From the NCBI GenBank assembly GCA_012522475.1, contig JAAYKH010000030.1, positions 86,063-121,163 on the forward strand: 35,101 nucleotides of DNA, given 5' to 3'. Positions 8,630 to 16,240 of this stretch are shown in pieces. Each line of letters starts with the position of its first letter. The stretch's first letter is position 1. The notes under the pieces were generated by a model that saw only the letters and a list, made by a program, of their open reading frames with translations, was not told where the DNA came from and did no database searches. The position numbers and the translations under genes were made by a program. The stretch comes from Chloroflexota bacterium. GTDB lineage: Bacteria > Chloroflexota > Anaerolineae > Anaerolineales > Anaerolineaceae.

Positions 8630-8643
8630 AGGGTGCTACAGCC
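8596..8643 (+). promoter_or_regulatory. 13-bp perfect hairpin overlapping the small ORF
   Basis: GGCTGTAGCACCC (8596-8608) is the exact reverse complement of GGGTGCTACAGCC (8631-8643), with a 22-base loop. The inner GCACCCC of the 5' arm (8603-8609) can alternatively pair with GGGGTGC (8662-8668), which spans the loop of the downstream terminator. Two downstream sites therefore compete for one upstream strand, a switch-like geometry. Confidence 0.7.
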
Positions 8644-8650
8644 CAAACAC

Positions 8651-8684
8651 AAAAGCCGCTCGGGGTGCGAGCGGCTTTTTGGTT
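8651..8684 (+). terminator. Intrinsic terminator upstream of the moe operon
   Basis: A 12-bp perfect stem AAAAGCCGCTCG / CGAGCGGCTTTT (8651-8662 and 8668-8679) with a GGGTG loop is followed by a T-rich tail. It should end the short upstream transcript before the moeA promoter. The rest of the gene-free stretch 8400-8784 holds only the small unit described here and the moeA promoter. Confidence 0.88.
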
Positions 8685-8709
8685 ATTAATAAGGCCCTAA
8701 CAGCGTTTA

Positions 8710-8738
8710 TTGCCATCTTGATTGATTGAAGATATAAT
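8710..8738 (+). promoter_or_regulatory. Promoter of the molybdenum-cofactor operon
   Basis: TTGCCA (8710-8715), a 17-base spacer and a perfect TATAAT (8733-8738) form a good sigma-70-type promoter about 46 bases before the moeA start codon. Confidence 0.7.
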
Positions 8739-8784
8739 CTGCGTACTCAATCACTGACAAGCAGATCGTGAAAGCCAAGCAATT

Positions 8785-9987
8785 ATGTTAGAGGTGAAAA
8801 CACTGGCGCAATTAAACCAAATCATCACAGATCGATTTGGTCATTTACGGACGCAAAGCGAAAGCGTCCGCCTGAAAGCAGCCCTGGGGCGTCGACTGGC
8901 TGAAGATGTGCTGGCCAACGAGTACGTGCCGAATTTCAACCGCTCAACCGTGGATGGATATGCCCTGATCAGCGCCGATGTATTTGGTTGTTCTGAGAGC
9001 ATACCTGCCATTCTGAGCGTCGTTGGACAATCGCAGATGGGTGAACACAACCCATTAAAGCTGCAACCGGGCGCGTGCGCCTATGTGCCCACCGGTGGGG
9101 AACTGCCGGATGGGGCTGATGCCGTGGTCATGCTGGAGCATACCGAAGATTATGAAGATGGAACTATCGGCGTGATAAAAGCCACGGCGCCGGGAGTTAA
9201 CCTGATTTTCAAAGGGGACGATCTGAAACCCGGCCAGGTTATCTATCAACAAGGTAAAAAGCTTGATGTAGGCGATATTGGCACGCTGGCTGTGCTGGGC
9301 TTTATACAGATACCCGTTTGGCAAGCTCCGGTGGTTGGGCTGATTTCCACCGGGGATGAACTGGTTGAGCCAGGCGAGCCTCTTGGTATGGGGCAAATCC
9401 GCGACGTGAATGACCCCATGCTGACAGCTGCTTTAGTGAAAATTGGCGCACAGGCCCTTTCCTTTGGCATCTGTAAAGATGAGCCAGCAGCCATTCGAGA
9501 AAAAATCCTTGCTGCCCTCCAAACATGCGACGGTTTAATGATCACCGGGGGCACTTCGGTGGGCTTTCAAGACGTGATCCCAGATTTGGTCAGCGAGCTG
9601 GGCACGCTGCTAGCGCATGGCGTTGCCGCCAAACCCGGAAAACCCACGCTGGTGGGTGCCATCCAAGAAAAACCGGTATTTGGCTTGCCGGGCAACCCGG
9701 TAGCCGCGTTTTTCATGTTCCAGGTACTGGTGAAACCTCTTATCGAAGCGATGATGAGCGGACACACACAAGATATCCGTTTAAAAATGCCGCTGGCCCG
9801 CGCGGTGCCAAGCAATCACGGACGCGAAGACCTTTTGCCTGTAAAAATCGAGGCGGGTCAGGCGAACCCGATGATCGGCAAGTCCGGGTTGATCACTACC
9901 CTGGCGGGAACCGATGGCTATATTCGCATCCCCCGCGAAAAAGAGGGCTTGAAAAAAGACGAGATGGTTGATGTAATTTTATTTTAG
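8785..9987 (+). CDS. moeA: Molybdopterin molybdenumtransferase MoeA
   Basis: MoeA inserts molybdate (or tungstate) into adenylylated molybdopterin, the last step of Moco synthesis. The 400-residue protein has the N-terminal NRSTVDGYAL segment (52-61, D57 matching the conserved Asp of SxMDGYA), a GGTSVG motif near residue 253, KPGKPT, and GLPGNPVAAFFMF typical of the MPT-binding domain III. The small C-terminal domain IV is present. It is first in the operon, 9 bases before a second, larger moeA paralogue, which suggests that the two copies divide the work, perhaps between Mo and W. No clear ribosome binding site precedes the ATG; an in-frame GTG 9 bases further on is also possible. Confidence 0.94.
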   Translation: MLEVKTLAQLNQIITDRFGHLRTQSESVRLKAALGRRLAEDVLANEYVPNFNRSTVDGYALISADVFGCSESIPAILSVVGQSQMGEHNPLKLQPGACAYVPTGGELPDGADAVVMLEHTEDYEDGTIGVIKATAPGVNLIFKGDDLKPGQVIYQQGKKLDVGDIGTLAVLGFIQIPVWQAPVVGLISTGDELVEPGEPLGMGQIRDVNDPMLTAALVKIGAQALSFGICKDEPAAIREKILAALQTCDGLMITGGTSVGFQDVIPDLVSELGTLLAHGVAAKPGKPTLVGAIQEKPVFGLPGNPVAAFFMFQVLVKPLIEAMMSGHTQDIRLKMPLARAVPSNHGREDLLPVKIEAGQANPMIGKSGLITTLAGTDGYIRIPREKEGLKKDEMVDVILF

Positions 9988-9996
9988 GAGAATAAA

Positions 9997-11916
9997 ATGC
10001 CCTTTCAATATCTAACCAACACACCCTTGGATGAAGCAGTACAAACATACCTTGATGCGCTCAACGCTAAAGGAATAATGCTGGGTAACGAAACCCTCCC
10101 CACACAAAATACACTGAACAGAGTGACCGCCCAGGCGGTGTACGCCCGCATTTGCGCGCCGCATTACAATGCTTGCGCCATGGACGGCATCGCACTGGAC
10201 GCACAGATCACTTTTGGTGCGACAGAAACAACACCTGTCAGGTTAACTGAGCAGGACTTCACATGGGTTGATACTGGCGACCCCTTGCCTGCGGGCTGTA
10301 ATTCCGTGGTGATGGTGGAAGATGTCGTGGTGGAGGATGACACTTACCTCCTTTATGCAGCAGCCACCCCCTGGGAAAATGTCCGTCAGATCGGCGAGGA
10401 CATCAGCGCCGGTGATATGATCCTGTCATCTTACAGCCCGATCACACCCGCTGCCATGGGCGCGATGCTGGCTGGTGGGGTGCTGCAGGTTGAAGTATTA
10501 AAACAACCTGTCATCGGAATTATTCCAACTGGCGATGAGATTGTACTGCCCACTGATCAGCCAGCAGAAGGCGAGATCATCGAATTCAACTCGACAATCT
10601 TCAGTGGCATGCTCACCACTTGGGGGTGTATCCCCAAAGTTTATCCCATTGTTAAAGACAGTCCTGAAAAAATCCGCCAGGCGCTTAAAACGGCGTTGGC
10701 AGAATGTGACGGCGTCATCGTCAACGCTGGCTCTTCTGCCGGGCGTGAAGATTTCACAGCTGAAGCAATTCGCACAATGGGTGAGGTTGTCCTGCACGGG
10801 ATTGCCATCAAGCCAGGTAAACCTGCTGTGCTGGGCATGATCAACACCTCACAAGAGAATAGAGTCATCCCGGTGATTGGCTTACCGGGTTACCCTGTGT
10901 CTGGCATCCTTGTACTGGAATTGGTGTTCAAACCAGTCCTTGACCTGCTGACCAAACAGATCACTGCCGCACCCGAGGTCATTGAAGCGGTTATTTCACG
11001 CCGCTTGAACTCCTCACTGAAATACAGAGAGTTTATCCGCACCAGGTTGGGCCTGGTAGGCGGAAAAATTGTGGCAGTGCCCCTGCAACGCGGTGCAGGC
11101 GTTGTCAGCTCCTTTGTGAAAGCCGACGGGATCATCGACATCCCGCAGGAGCGCGAAGGCTACGAGGCGGGTGACGCCGTACAGGTCAGGCTGACCCACA
11201 GCCTGGACGAGATTCGCTCGATGCTGGTAGTTACCGGCAGTCATGACCCATTGTTGGACGAGATCGCCGACCTGATGAGGCAACGCTGGCCCGGCAGTCA
11301 GGTGGGCTCATCCCATGTTGGCAGTATGGGCGGCATCATGGCGCTACGGCGTTCTGAAGCACATCTCGGCGGTATTCACCTGCTGGATGAAGATAGCGGC
11401 ACCTATAATATCCCCTATGTTCAAAAATACTTCCCACAGGGGGGCGTTGTGCTGATTGAATGCGTTCAGCGCACCCAGGGCCTGATGGTCACAAACGGCA
11501 ACCCGAAAAACATCAGGGGCTTTGAAGATATCGCTGGTTTAGAATTTGTCAATCGCCAGAAGGGGAGCGGCACACGCATCCTTTTCGATCACCTCGCCAA
11601 ACAAGTTGGGATGGATACCTCCAGCCTGCGCGGCTACGATCGCGAAGAGTTTACACATACAGCCGTCGCCGCGGCCATCGCCGCAGGCACTGCGGATGTG
11701 GGCATGGGCATCCTGGCAGCAGCCAGGATTTACGACCTGGATTTCATCTCGATAGCAGATGAACAATATGATCTGTTAATTGCTGAGGATGCGCTGGAAC
11801 TGGAGGCTGTTCAGCGATTCTTAGAAGTTTTGCAAAGCCAGGCATTCGCCCTACGGTTAGAAAAATTGGGTGGTTATGCCCTGAAAAATCCCGGTAGGAT
11901 GATCAAATGGAATTGA
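9997..11916 (+). CDS. MoeA-PBP fusion: molybdopterin molybdotransferase with C-terminal substrate-binding-like domain
   Basis: Residues 1-410 form a second MoeA, with CAMDGIAL near the N-terminus, AGSSAG in place of GGTSVG, KPGKPAVLG, and GLPGYPVSG in place of GLPGNPVS. Residues from about 425 to 639 form a periplasmic-binding-protein-like domain (the PBP_like/PF12727 type), with GSHDPLLDEIADL at its start and RQKGSGTRILFD and GTADVGMGILAAAR later. Such fusions are known from archaea and anaerobic bacteria, where the extra domain is thought to bind an oxyanion or cofactor intracellularly; no signal peptide is present. A ribosome binding site AGGAG lies 8 bases upstream. The altered MoeA motifs next to a canonical MoeA make metal or substrate specialisation plausible. 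Confidence 0.92.
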   Translation: MPFQYLTNTPLDEAVQTYLDALNAKGIMLGNETLPTQNTLNRVTAQAVYARICAPHYNACAMDGIALDAQITFGATETTPVRLTEQDFTWVDTGDPLPAGCNSVVMVEDVVVEDDTYLLYAAATPWENVRQIGEDISAGDMILSSYSPITPAAMGAMLAGGVLQVEVLKQPVIGIIPTGDEIVLPTDQPAEGEIIEFNSTIFSGMLTTWGCIPKVYPIVKDSPEKIRQALKTALAECDGVIVNAGSSAGREDFTAEAIRTMGEVVLHGIAIKPGKPAVLGMINTSQENRVIPVIGLPGYPVSGILVLELVFKPVLDLLTKQITAAPEVIEAVISRRLNSSLKYREFIRTRLGLVGGKIVAVPLQRGAGVVSSFVKADGIIDIPQEREGYEAGDAVQVRLTHSLDEIRSMLVVTGSHDPLLDEIADLMRQRWPGSQVGSSHVGSMGGIMALRRSEAHLGGIHLLDEDSGTYNIPYVQKYFPQGGVVLIECVQRTQGLMVTNGNPKNIRGFEDIAGLEFVNRQKGSGTRILFDHLAKQVGMDTSSLRGYDREEFTHTAVAAAIAAGTADVGMGILAAARIYDLDFISIADEQYDLLIAEDALELEAVQRFLEVLQSQAFALRLEKLGGYALKNPGRMIKWN

Positions 11917-12389
11917 CCCACATTAACAAGCATGGGGAGGCTGCGATGGTTGATATCAGCCAAAAACCAGCCACGCTGCGCACGGCTGAGGCTTATGCGG
12001 CTGTTAAAATGAAAGCCAGCACACTTGCGACGATCCTCTCCGGGGACTTGCCAAAAGGTGATGTGCTCGCCTGTGCGCGCATTGCGGGTATAATGGCTGC
12101 CAAACGAACCTCTGAGCTAATCCCACTATGTCACCCGATCGCGTTAACACACATTAGCGTGGATTTTGAGCCCAAAGAGCCAGATATACTTGAAATTACC
12201 ACCCGGGCTGCCTGCCAATACAGTACAGGCGTTGAAATGGAAGCTTTATGCGCCGCCAGCCTGGCCGCCCTGACTATTTATGATATGTGCAAAGCCATCG
12301 ACCGCGGCATGGAAATCCTTAACGTGAGTCTGCTTAAGAAAACCGGTGGACAATCGGGCGCTTATGAAAAAGGAAACCTTAAAGAATGA
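11907..12389 (+). CDS. moaC: Cyclic pyranopterin monophosphate synthase MoaC
   Basis: MoaC converts 3',8-cyclo-dihydroguanosine triphosphate, made by MoaA, to cyclic pyranopterin monophosphate. The 160-residue length is standard. Residues matching the E. coli active site are present with an offset of one: K50, H76 in LCHP, E110, E112, D126 and K129. The start ATG at 11907 lies inside the end of the moeA-PBP gene (10-base overlap), and the stop overlaps the moaA start as ATGA, so the three genes are translationally coupled. Confidence 0.97.
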   Translation: MELTHINKHGEAAMVDISQKPATLRTAEAYAAVKMKASTLATILSGDLPKGDVLACARIAGIMAAKRTSELIPLCHPIALTHISVDFEPKEPDILEITTRAACQYSTGVEMEALCAASLAALTIYDMCKAIDRGMEILNVSLLKKTGGQSGAYEKGNLKE

Positions 12390-13333
12390 TTGACCAATTC
12401 GGACGAAATATTAATTATTTACGTCTTTCGGTTACTGAACGTTGTACGCTGCGCTGCGTTTATTGCCGCGCAGATGAAGGCCTCTGTCCCAAAGCGGCTG
12501 AACTCTCCGGGGCAGACTTTTTACGCATTTCCAGAGCCTGTGTGGCCCTGGGCATCAGGCGCATCCGTCTCACCGGTGGCGAGCCCTTGCTCCGCAAGGA
12601 CATCCTCGAGATTGTGAGCGGATTGGGCCAGATTGACGCGCTTGAAGATCTTTCCATGACCACCAACGCTCAGATGCTGGCAGAACAGGCTGAAAGCTTG
12701 AAACAAGCTGGCTTAAAACGCGTCAATATCAGCCTCGATTCGCTCAAAGAAGATCGGTACAGGCAAATCACCGGCGGCGAGCTTCAAAACGTTATCGATG
12801 GTATCGACGCGGCTGTGCGCGTGGGACTTTTACCGGTCAAGATCAACATTGTGCTGGTACGCGGCATTAACGATGATGAGGTTGATGATTTTATCGCCCT
12901 GACCAAGGACAACCCGATCGATGTACGACTGATTGAGCTGATGCCGCTTGGCGTCCTCGGACAGGATGAAAGCTTGCGCATCAACAACAACGAGTTGATG
13001 GCCGCCCGACCATATTTACAACCCCTGCCCCCCAGTTATTCGGGACAGCCCTCACGCGATTATAAAATTGATGGTCATCGAGGGCACATCGGTTTTATCA
13101 GCCCCATCTCGCACAGTTTCTGTGCTGATTGCAACCGCATCCGCGTGATGAGTGACGGTATGTTGCGCCCTTGCTTGGGGAGTAATGCTGAAATCTCTTT
13201 GAAGCCTGCTTTACAAGCAGGTGATGCTGCCCTATTGGAGGTTATTCGCACGACCATTTTCAATAAGCCGATGCGACATCACTTCGAGGAGGGGTTCAAG
13301 CCCGTCAAGTCCATGTCAAGGATTGGAGGTTAA
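12386..13333 (+). CDS. moaA: GTP 3',8-cyclase MoaA (radical SAM)
   Basis: Radical SAM enzyme that starts molybdopterin synthesis by cyclising GTP. The N-terminal [4Fe-4S] cluster motif is C20-x3-C24-x2-C27 in CTLRCVYC; the substrate-binding C-terminal cluster uses C246, C249 and C263 in the CADCNRIR...RPCL region. The protein ends in Gly-Gly, as required in MoaA for activity. TGGEPLLR (63-70) is the SAM-binding GGE motif. Length is 315 residues, and the ATG overlaps the moaC stop by 4 bases. The next gene follows after one base. Confidence 0.97.
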   Translation: MIDQFGRNINYLRLSVTERCTLRCVYCRADEGLCPKAAELSGADFLRISRACVALGIRRIRLTGGEPLLRKDILEIVSGLGQIDALEDLSMTTNAQMLAEQAESLKQAGLKRVNISLDSLKEDRYRQITGGELQNVIDGIDAAVRVGLLPVKINIVLVRGINDDEVDDFIALTKDNPIDVRLIELMPLGVLGQDESLRINNNELMAARPYLQPLPPSYSGQPSRDYKIDGHRGHIGFISPISHSFCADCNRIRVMSDGMLRPCLGSNAEISLKPALQAGDAALLEVIRTTIFNKPMRHHFEEGFKPVKSMSRIGG

Positions 13334-13334
13334 T

Positions 13335-13772
13335 ATGGCAGCATACGTGGTTGCTGTTAACATCAGCGAGGAAAAAGGGACTATCAAGCACCCGGTTGAT
13401 GAAGTTCATTTGAAAATTGATGAGGGCATCCAGGGTGATGCCCACGCTGGAAACTGGCATCGGCAGATCAGCTTGCTGGCCCAGGAAAGCATCGATAAGA
13501 TGACCGCACTGGGTGTTAAGAACCTGACCCCGGGTATTTTCGCCGAAAATATCACCACCACCCATATTGAACTGTTTTCATTGCCGGTGGGAACGCGCTT
13601 GCAGGTGGGTGAGGCTGAGCTGGAAGTCACCCAAATTGGCAAGGAATGCCACCACCACTGCCAGATTTACCGCGAGATCGGCATGTGCGTGATGCCCGCA
13701 GAGGGCATCTTTGCCAAGGTAATTATTGAAGGAACGCTGCGCGCCGGTGACGAAATCAAGATTCTATCATGA
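13335..13772 (+). CDS. MOSC-domain protein
   Basis: A stand-alone MOSC (Moco sulfurase C-terminal) domain of 145 residues. MOSC domains bind or transfer sulfur or the molybdenum cofactor; the conserved cysteine region KECHHHCQIYREIGMC and the downstream AEGIFAKVI segment are intact. I place the start at the ATG at 13335, one base after the moaA stop, with GGAGG 5 bases before it; a longer in-frame extension overlaps moaA in another frame and is not credible. The stop overlaps the mogA start by 4 bases. Single-domain MOSC proteins between moaA and mogA are common in anaerobes, where they may handle a sulfurated or bis-MGD form of the cofactor; the exact role is unproven. Confidence 0.9.
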   Translation: MAAYVVAVNISEEKGTIKHPVDEVHLKIDEGIQGDAHAGNWHRQISLLAQESIDKMTALGVKNLTPGIFAENITTTHIELFSLPVGTRLQVGEAELEVTQIGKECHHHCQIYREIGMCVMPAEGIFAKVIIEGTLRAGDEIKILS

Positions 13773-14260
13773 TCCATGTTGCCATTTTAATTGTCAGTGA
13801 TAAAAGTTACCAGGGATCGCGCGGCGATCAGACCGGCCCGGCGTTGACCAAAGTGTTATCCCCCCATGCCAGCGTCAGCCCGGTACAGATCATCCCAGAT
13901 GAATTCGAGATGATTAAAGCAGCCTTGATCGAATTGTCCGATAGAGGGGAATACGATATTATTTTCACCAGCGGGGGTACCGGCCTATCCCCTCGGGATG
14001 TAACGCCCGAGGCCACCCTGGCTGTAGTCGAACGTCTGGCGCCTGGCATTCCTGAAGCAATGCGGGCTGCCAGCTTGGAAATCACCCCACGGGCCATGCT
14101 CTCACGTGCCATATCAGGTGTACGTGGGAAGACCCTGATTGTCAACCTGCCCGGCAGCCCCAAGGGGGCTCTGGAGAATTTGCAGATCTTCCTGCCAACC
14201 ATGCTGCACGCCGTGGAAACCCTGCGCGGCGACGCCCACGAATGTGCGCCTCTTAGTTGA
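13769..14260 (+). CDS. Molybdopterin adenylyltransferase (MogA/MoaB family)
   Basis: This enzyme adenylylates molybdopterin, making the substrate of MoeA. Seen in sequence: TSGGTG at residues 67-72, D77 in the RDVTPEAT segment, and PGSPKGA near residue 129, all of which build the MPT-binding site. The 163-residue length matches MogA and MoaB; the two names cannot be separated here. The ATG overlaps the MOSC gene stop (ATGA). It is the last gene of the moe-moa operon before a 350-base gap. Confidence 0.93.
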   Translation: MIHVAILIVSDKSYQGSRGDQTGPALTKVLSPHASVSPVQIIPDEFEMIKAALIELSDRGEYDIIFTSGGTGLSPRDVTPEATLAVVERLAPGIPEAMRAASLEITPRAMLSRAISGVRGKTLIVNLPGSPKGALENLQIFLPTMLHAVETLRGDAHECAPLS

Positions 14261-14436
14261 TTGCTGACTGCGCATAACTGGCAGTTGGCACAGCCTGTGG
14301 CCTGTAGCGATTGGCAGAGACCTTTGCCCTTAGGGTTCGAAGCCTTGTGTTATATAACCTTCCAGCCACTACCTAACCGCCTCATTTCCAGTCCCTGTTC
14401 CCAAATCGTCAAATCTTCTGTTTTCCGCTGTTCGCC

Positions 14437-14465
14437 TTGACAGTTACTACAAGTGCCCTTATCAT
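14437..14465 (+). promoter_or_regulatory. Promoter of tupABC
   Basis: A perfect TTGACA (14437-14442), a 17-base spacer and TATCAT (14460-14465) form a near-consensus promoter. Transcription would start near 14472, giving a leader of about 140 bases that is almost entirely base-paired. Upstream of it, 14261-14436 contains no gene or other signal that I can recognise. Confidence 0.75.
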
Positions 14466-14471
14466 AGGGCT

Positions 14472-14604
14472 TGTTCTTCGACTCGACACCCTTCGGGAAT
14501 AACCATGGGTGTACGAGCGGCAGCTTGCCGGCAAAATCCCAGCATGCCGGATAAGCTCAAGGGTTCCGCGGGAAACTGCGGTGCCTCCCGTATTAGGAAA
14601 GGAG
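14472..14604 (+). promoter_or_regulatory. Structured mRNA leader of tupA, candidate Moco/Tuco-family riboswitch
   Basis: Three hairpins are visible. First, CTCG+ACACCC (14482-14491) pairs with GGGTGT+A+CGAG (14507-14517). Second, AGCTT-G-CCGGCA (14522-14533) pairs with TGCCGG-AT-AAGCT (14545-14557). Third, CCGCGG/CTGCGG (14566-14571 and 14576-14581) closes a GAAA tetraloop. They are followed by GCCTCCCGTATTAGGAAAGGAG, in which CTCC (14585-14588) can pair with the GGAG ribosome binding site of tupA (14601-14604). The GNRA-capped stem, the GCCTCCCG element and the AAAGGAG end agree with my recollection of the Moco RNA family (Rfam RF01055), known ahead of Mo and W cofactor and transport genes. 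I infer translational control by the cofactor. The family match needs a covariance search. Confidence 0.65.
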
Positions 14605-14610
14605 AATAAG

Positions 14611-15441
14611 ATGAGAAAGTCGTTAATAATCGTTAGTACCTGTGTCATGCTGTTAGGCCTGATGGCCTGTACAGCAAAAACCCCACCAGCCCCTGAAATT
14701 GTAAACGAGGTCATCCGTCTTTCTACGACGACGTCGGTCAACGATTCAGGTTTGCTGCCCTACCTGCAACCCTACTTTGAAGAAGATACCGGCTATAAGA
14801 TGGAAGTTACTTCTGCAGGTACTGGTGCTGCCATCGAAAAGGCACGCACGGGCGATGCAGACTGCCTGCTGGTACATGCCAAGTCTTCTGAAGAAGATTT
14901 CATCGGCGAAGGCTTTGGTGAAGAACGCCTGCCCTTTATGTTCAATTACTTTGTAATTGTCGGCCCCGAAGATGACCCGGCAGGTATCAAGGACGCTGCC
15001 ACAGCGGCCGAAGCGTTCACGGCAATCGCCAACAGCGGCTCAAAATTTGTCAGCCGCGGCGATGAAAGCGGCACCCATGTCAAAGAGAAAAATATCTGGA
15101 AAGATGCCGGTATTGACCCCGCTGATGAAGATTGGTATATCAGCATCGGCGCTGGTATGGGGCAGACACTAACCGTTGCAGATGAGGAATTGGCGTACAC
15201 CCTCTCGGATAAGGCCACCTTCCTGGCGCATGATAATTCCCTCAGCCTGCTGAAGGAAGAAGCAGACGACATGAAAAATACCTATTCTTTGATTGCTATC
15301 ACGCCAGAACGATGGGAAGACACCAACTATGCGGGCGCATTAGCCTTCATTGAATGGATCACCTCACCGAAAGCGCTGGACCTGATCGATGCCTACGGCG
15401 TGGATACGTATGGTGAAGGTCTTTTCTTCTCAATCCGCTAA
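14611..15441 (+). CDS. tupA: Tungstate ABC transporter, substrate-binding lipoprotein TupA
   Basis: Membrane-anchored lipoprotein that captures tungstate for import. The signal peptide ends in a lipobox LMAC with C20 as the lipidated cysteine. TTTSVNDSGL (39-48), the TSAGTGAAIEKARTGDAD segment (67-84), LLVHAK, and the SRGDESGTH segment further on are characteristic of TupA rather than ModA or phosphate-binding proteins. I start at the ATG at 14611, 6 bases after AAAGGAG; a longer in-frame ORF reaches upstream through the structured leader and is rejected. Mature protein is about 256 residues. A strong hairpin separates it from tupB. Confidence 0.94.
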   Translation: MRKSLIIVSTCVMLLGLMACTAKTPPAPEIVNEVIRLSTTTSVNDSGLLPYLQPYFEEDTGYKMEVTSAGTGAAIEKARTGDADCLLVHAKSSEEDFIGEGFGEERLPFMFNYFVIVGPEDDPAGIKDAATAAEAFTAIANSGSKFVSRGDESGTHVKEKNIWKDAGIDPADEDWYISIGAGMGQTLTVADEELAYTLSDKATFLAHDNSLSLLKEEADDMKNTYSLIAITPERWEDTNYAGALAFIEWITSPKALDLIDAYGVDTYGEGLFFSIR

Positions 15442-15454
15442 CCAAATATGATGA

Positions 15455-15490
15455 CTTGAACACGGGGATGTAAATATCCCCGTGTTCAGG
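15455..15490 (+). repeat. Long perfect hairpin between tupA and tupB
   Basis: GAACACGGGGAT (15458-15469) pairs exactly with ATCCCCGTGTTC (15476-15487) around a 6-base loop, and the stem extends by three more pairs (one G-U) to 15455/15490. There is no T-tract. Such stems after a binding-protein gene commonly stabilise the upstream message and lower expression of the permease genes; that function is inferred here. Confidence 0.8.
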
Positions 15491-15531
15491 GGTTGATCAT
15501 ATCTGTTTGAAATCCATCTCATTTAAAACTA

Positions 15532-15550
15532 CCCCGAAGGGGCTTTCCCC
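15532..15550 (+). promoter_or_regulatory. Mutually exclusive mini-hairpins covering the tupB ribosome binding site
   Basis: CCCC-GAA-GGGG (15532-15542) and GGGG-CTTT-CCCC (15539-15550) share the same GGGG. The only purine-rich stretch ahead of tupB, AAGGGG at 15537-15542, lies within them, 14 bases before the ATG, and would be masked in either fold. Confidence 0.45.
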
Positions 15551-15556
15551 AACCCC

Positions 15557-16240
15557 ATGGACGGAATAATTAAAGCTCTTAGCCTGCTTTTTGGCGAAAA
15601 CCCGGAATTGCGCCAGATTATCGGGGTGACATTGCGCATGTCGGTTATTTCAACGACGATCTCCTCAGGGCTGGGCATCCCGCTGGGCGTGCTTATCGGC
15701 AGCAAAGAATTCAAAGGGAAACACTGGGTCCAACGCTTTACAAACACCCTGATGGGCTTACCGCCCGTCGTCGGGGGCCTGGCTGTCTTCCTCCTGCTCT
15801 CCCGCAGCGGACCTTTAGGGACATTAAAACTCCTGTATTCCGTTACAGCCATGGTGATCGCGCAGGTGGTTCTAATCACACCGATCATGACCGGCCTGAC
15901 CGCGACCATTATCTCCATCCCCGCGCCGCGCATCCGGGAAACAGCCCAGGGGGTGGGTATTTCAGCCTGGCGGCAGATGTGGTTGATGATCTATGAGTGC
16001 AGAAGCCAGTTGATTTCAACCATTCTGGTCGGGTTCGGCAGGGCAATTGCCGAGGTCGGCGCAGTGCAAATCGTGGGCGGCAATGTGCAATACAAAACAC
16101 GGGTGATGACAACCGCCATTATGATGCAAACCAATATGGGGCAATTTCACTTTGCCATTGCCCTGGGCATTGTGCTGCTGACCATTTCTTTTGGGATCAA
16201 CGCTCTGGTGCACTTTTTAGAATCGAGGGGGAGAACATGA
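15557..16240 (+). CDS. tupB: Tungstate ABC transporter, permease TupB
   Basis: Inner-membrane permease of 227 residues with about five hydrophobic segments (roughly 22-47, 66-90, 95-119, 151-175 and 197-220). The EAA-like cytoplasmic loop that contacts the ATPase lies at about 128-168, from the RETAQGVGISAW segment to GRAIAEVGAV. It lies 115 bases after tupA, beyond a strong hairpin, and its start has a poor ribosome binding site; the first ATG is used because the N-terminal amphipathic segment before the first membrane span is usual in the family. The stop overlaps the tupC start as ATGA. Confidence 0.93.
   Translation: MDGIIKALSLLFGENPELRQIIGVTLRMSVISTTISSGLGIPLGVLIGSKEFKGKHWVQRFTNTLMGLPPVVGGLAVFLLLSRSGPLGTLKLLYSVTAMVIAQVVLITPIMTGLTATIISIPAPRIRETAQGVGISAWRQMWLMIYECRSQLISTILVGFGRAIAEVGAVQIVGGNVQYKTRVMTTAIMMQTNMGQFHFAIALGIVLLTISFGINALVHFLESRGRT

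Noticed and set aside
9525-9971. 148-codon ORF in another frame of moeA
   Set aside because: Same-strand shadow of conserved MoeA sequence with an arginine-rich composition unlike a real protein.
14509-14610. N-terminal extension of tupA by 34 residues
   Set aside because: It runs through the structured leader and would place a polar segment before a classical lipoprotein signal peptide.
15997-16236. N-terminal extension of tupC by 80 residues
   Set aside because: This stretch is the +1 frame of tupB; the ATG at 16237 overlaps the tupB stop and has a good ribosome binding site.
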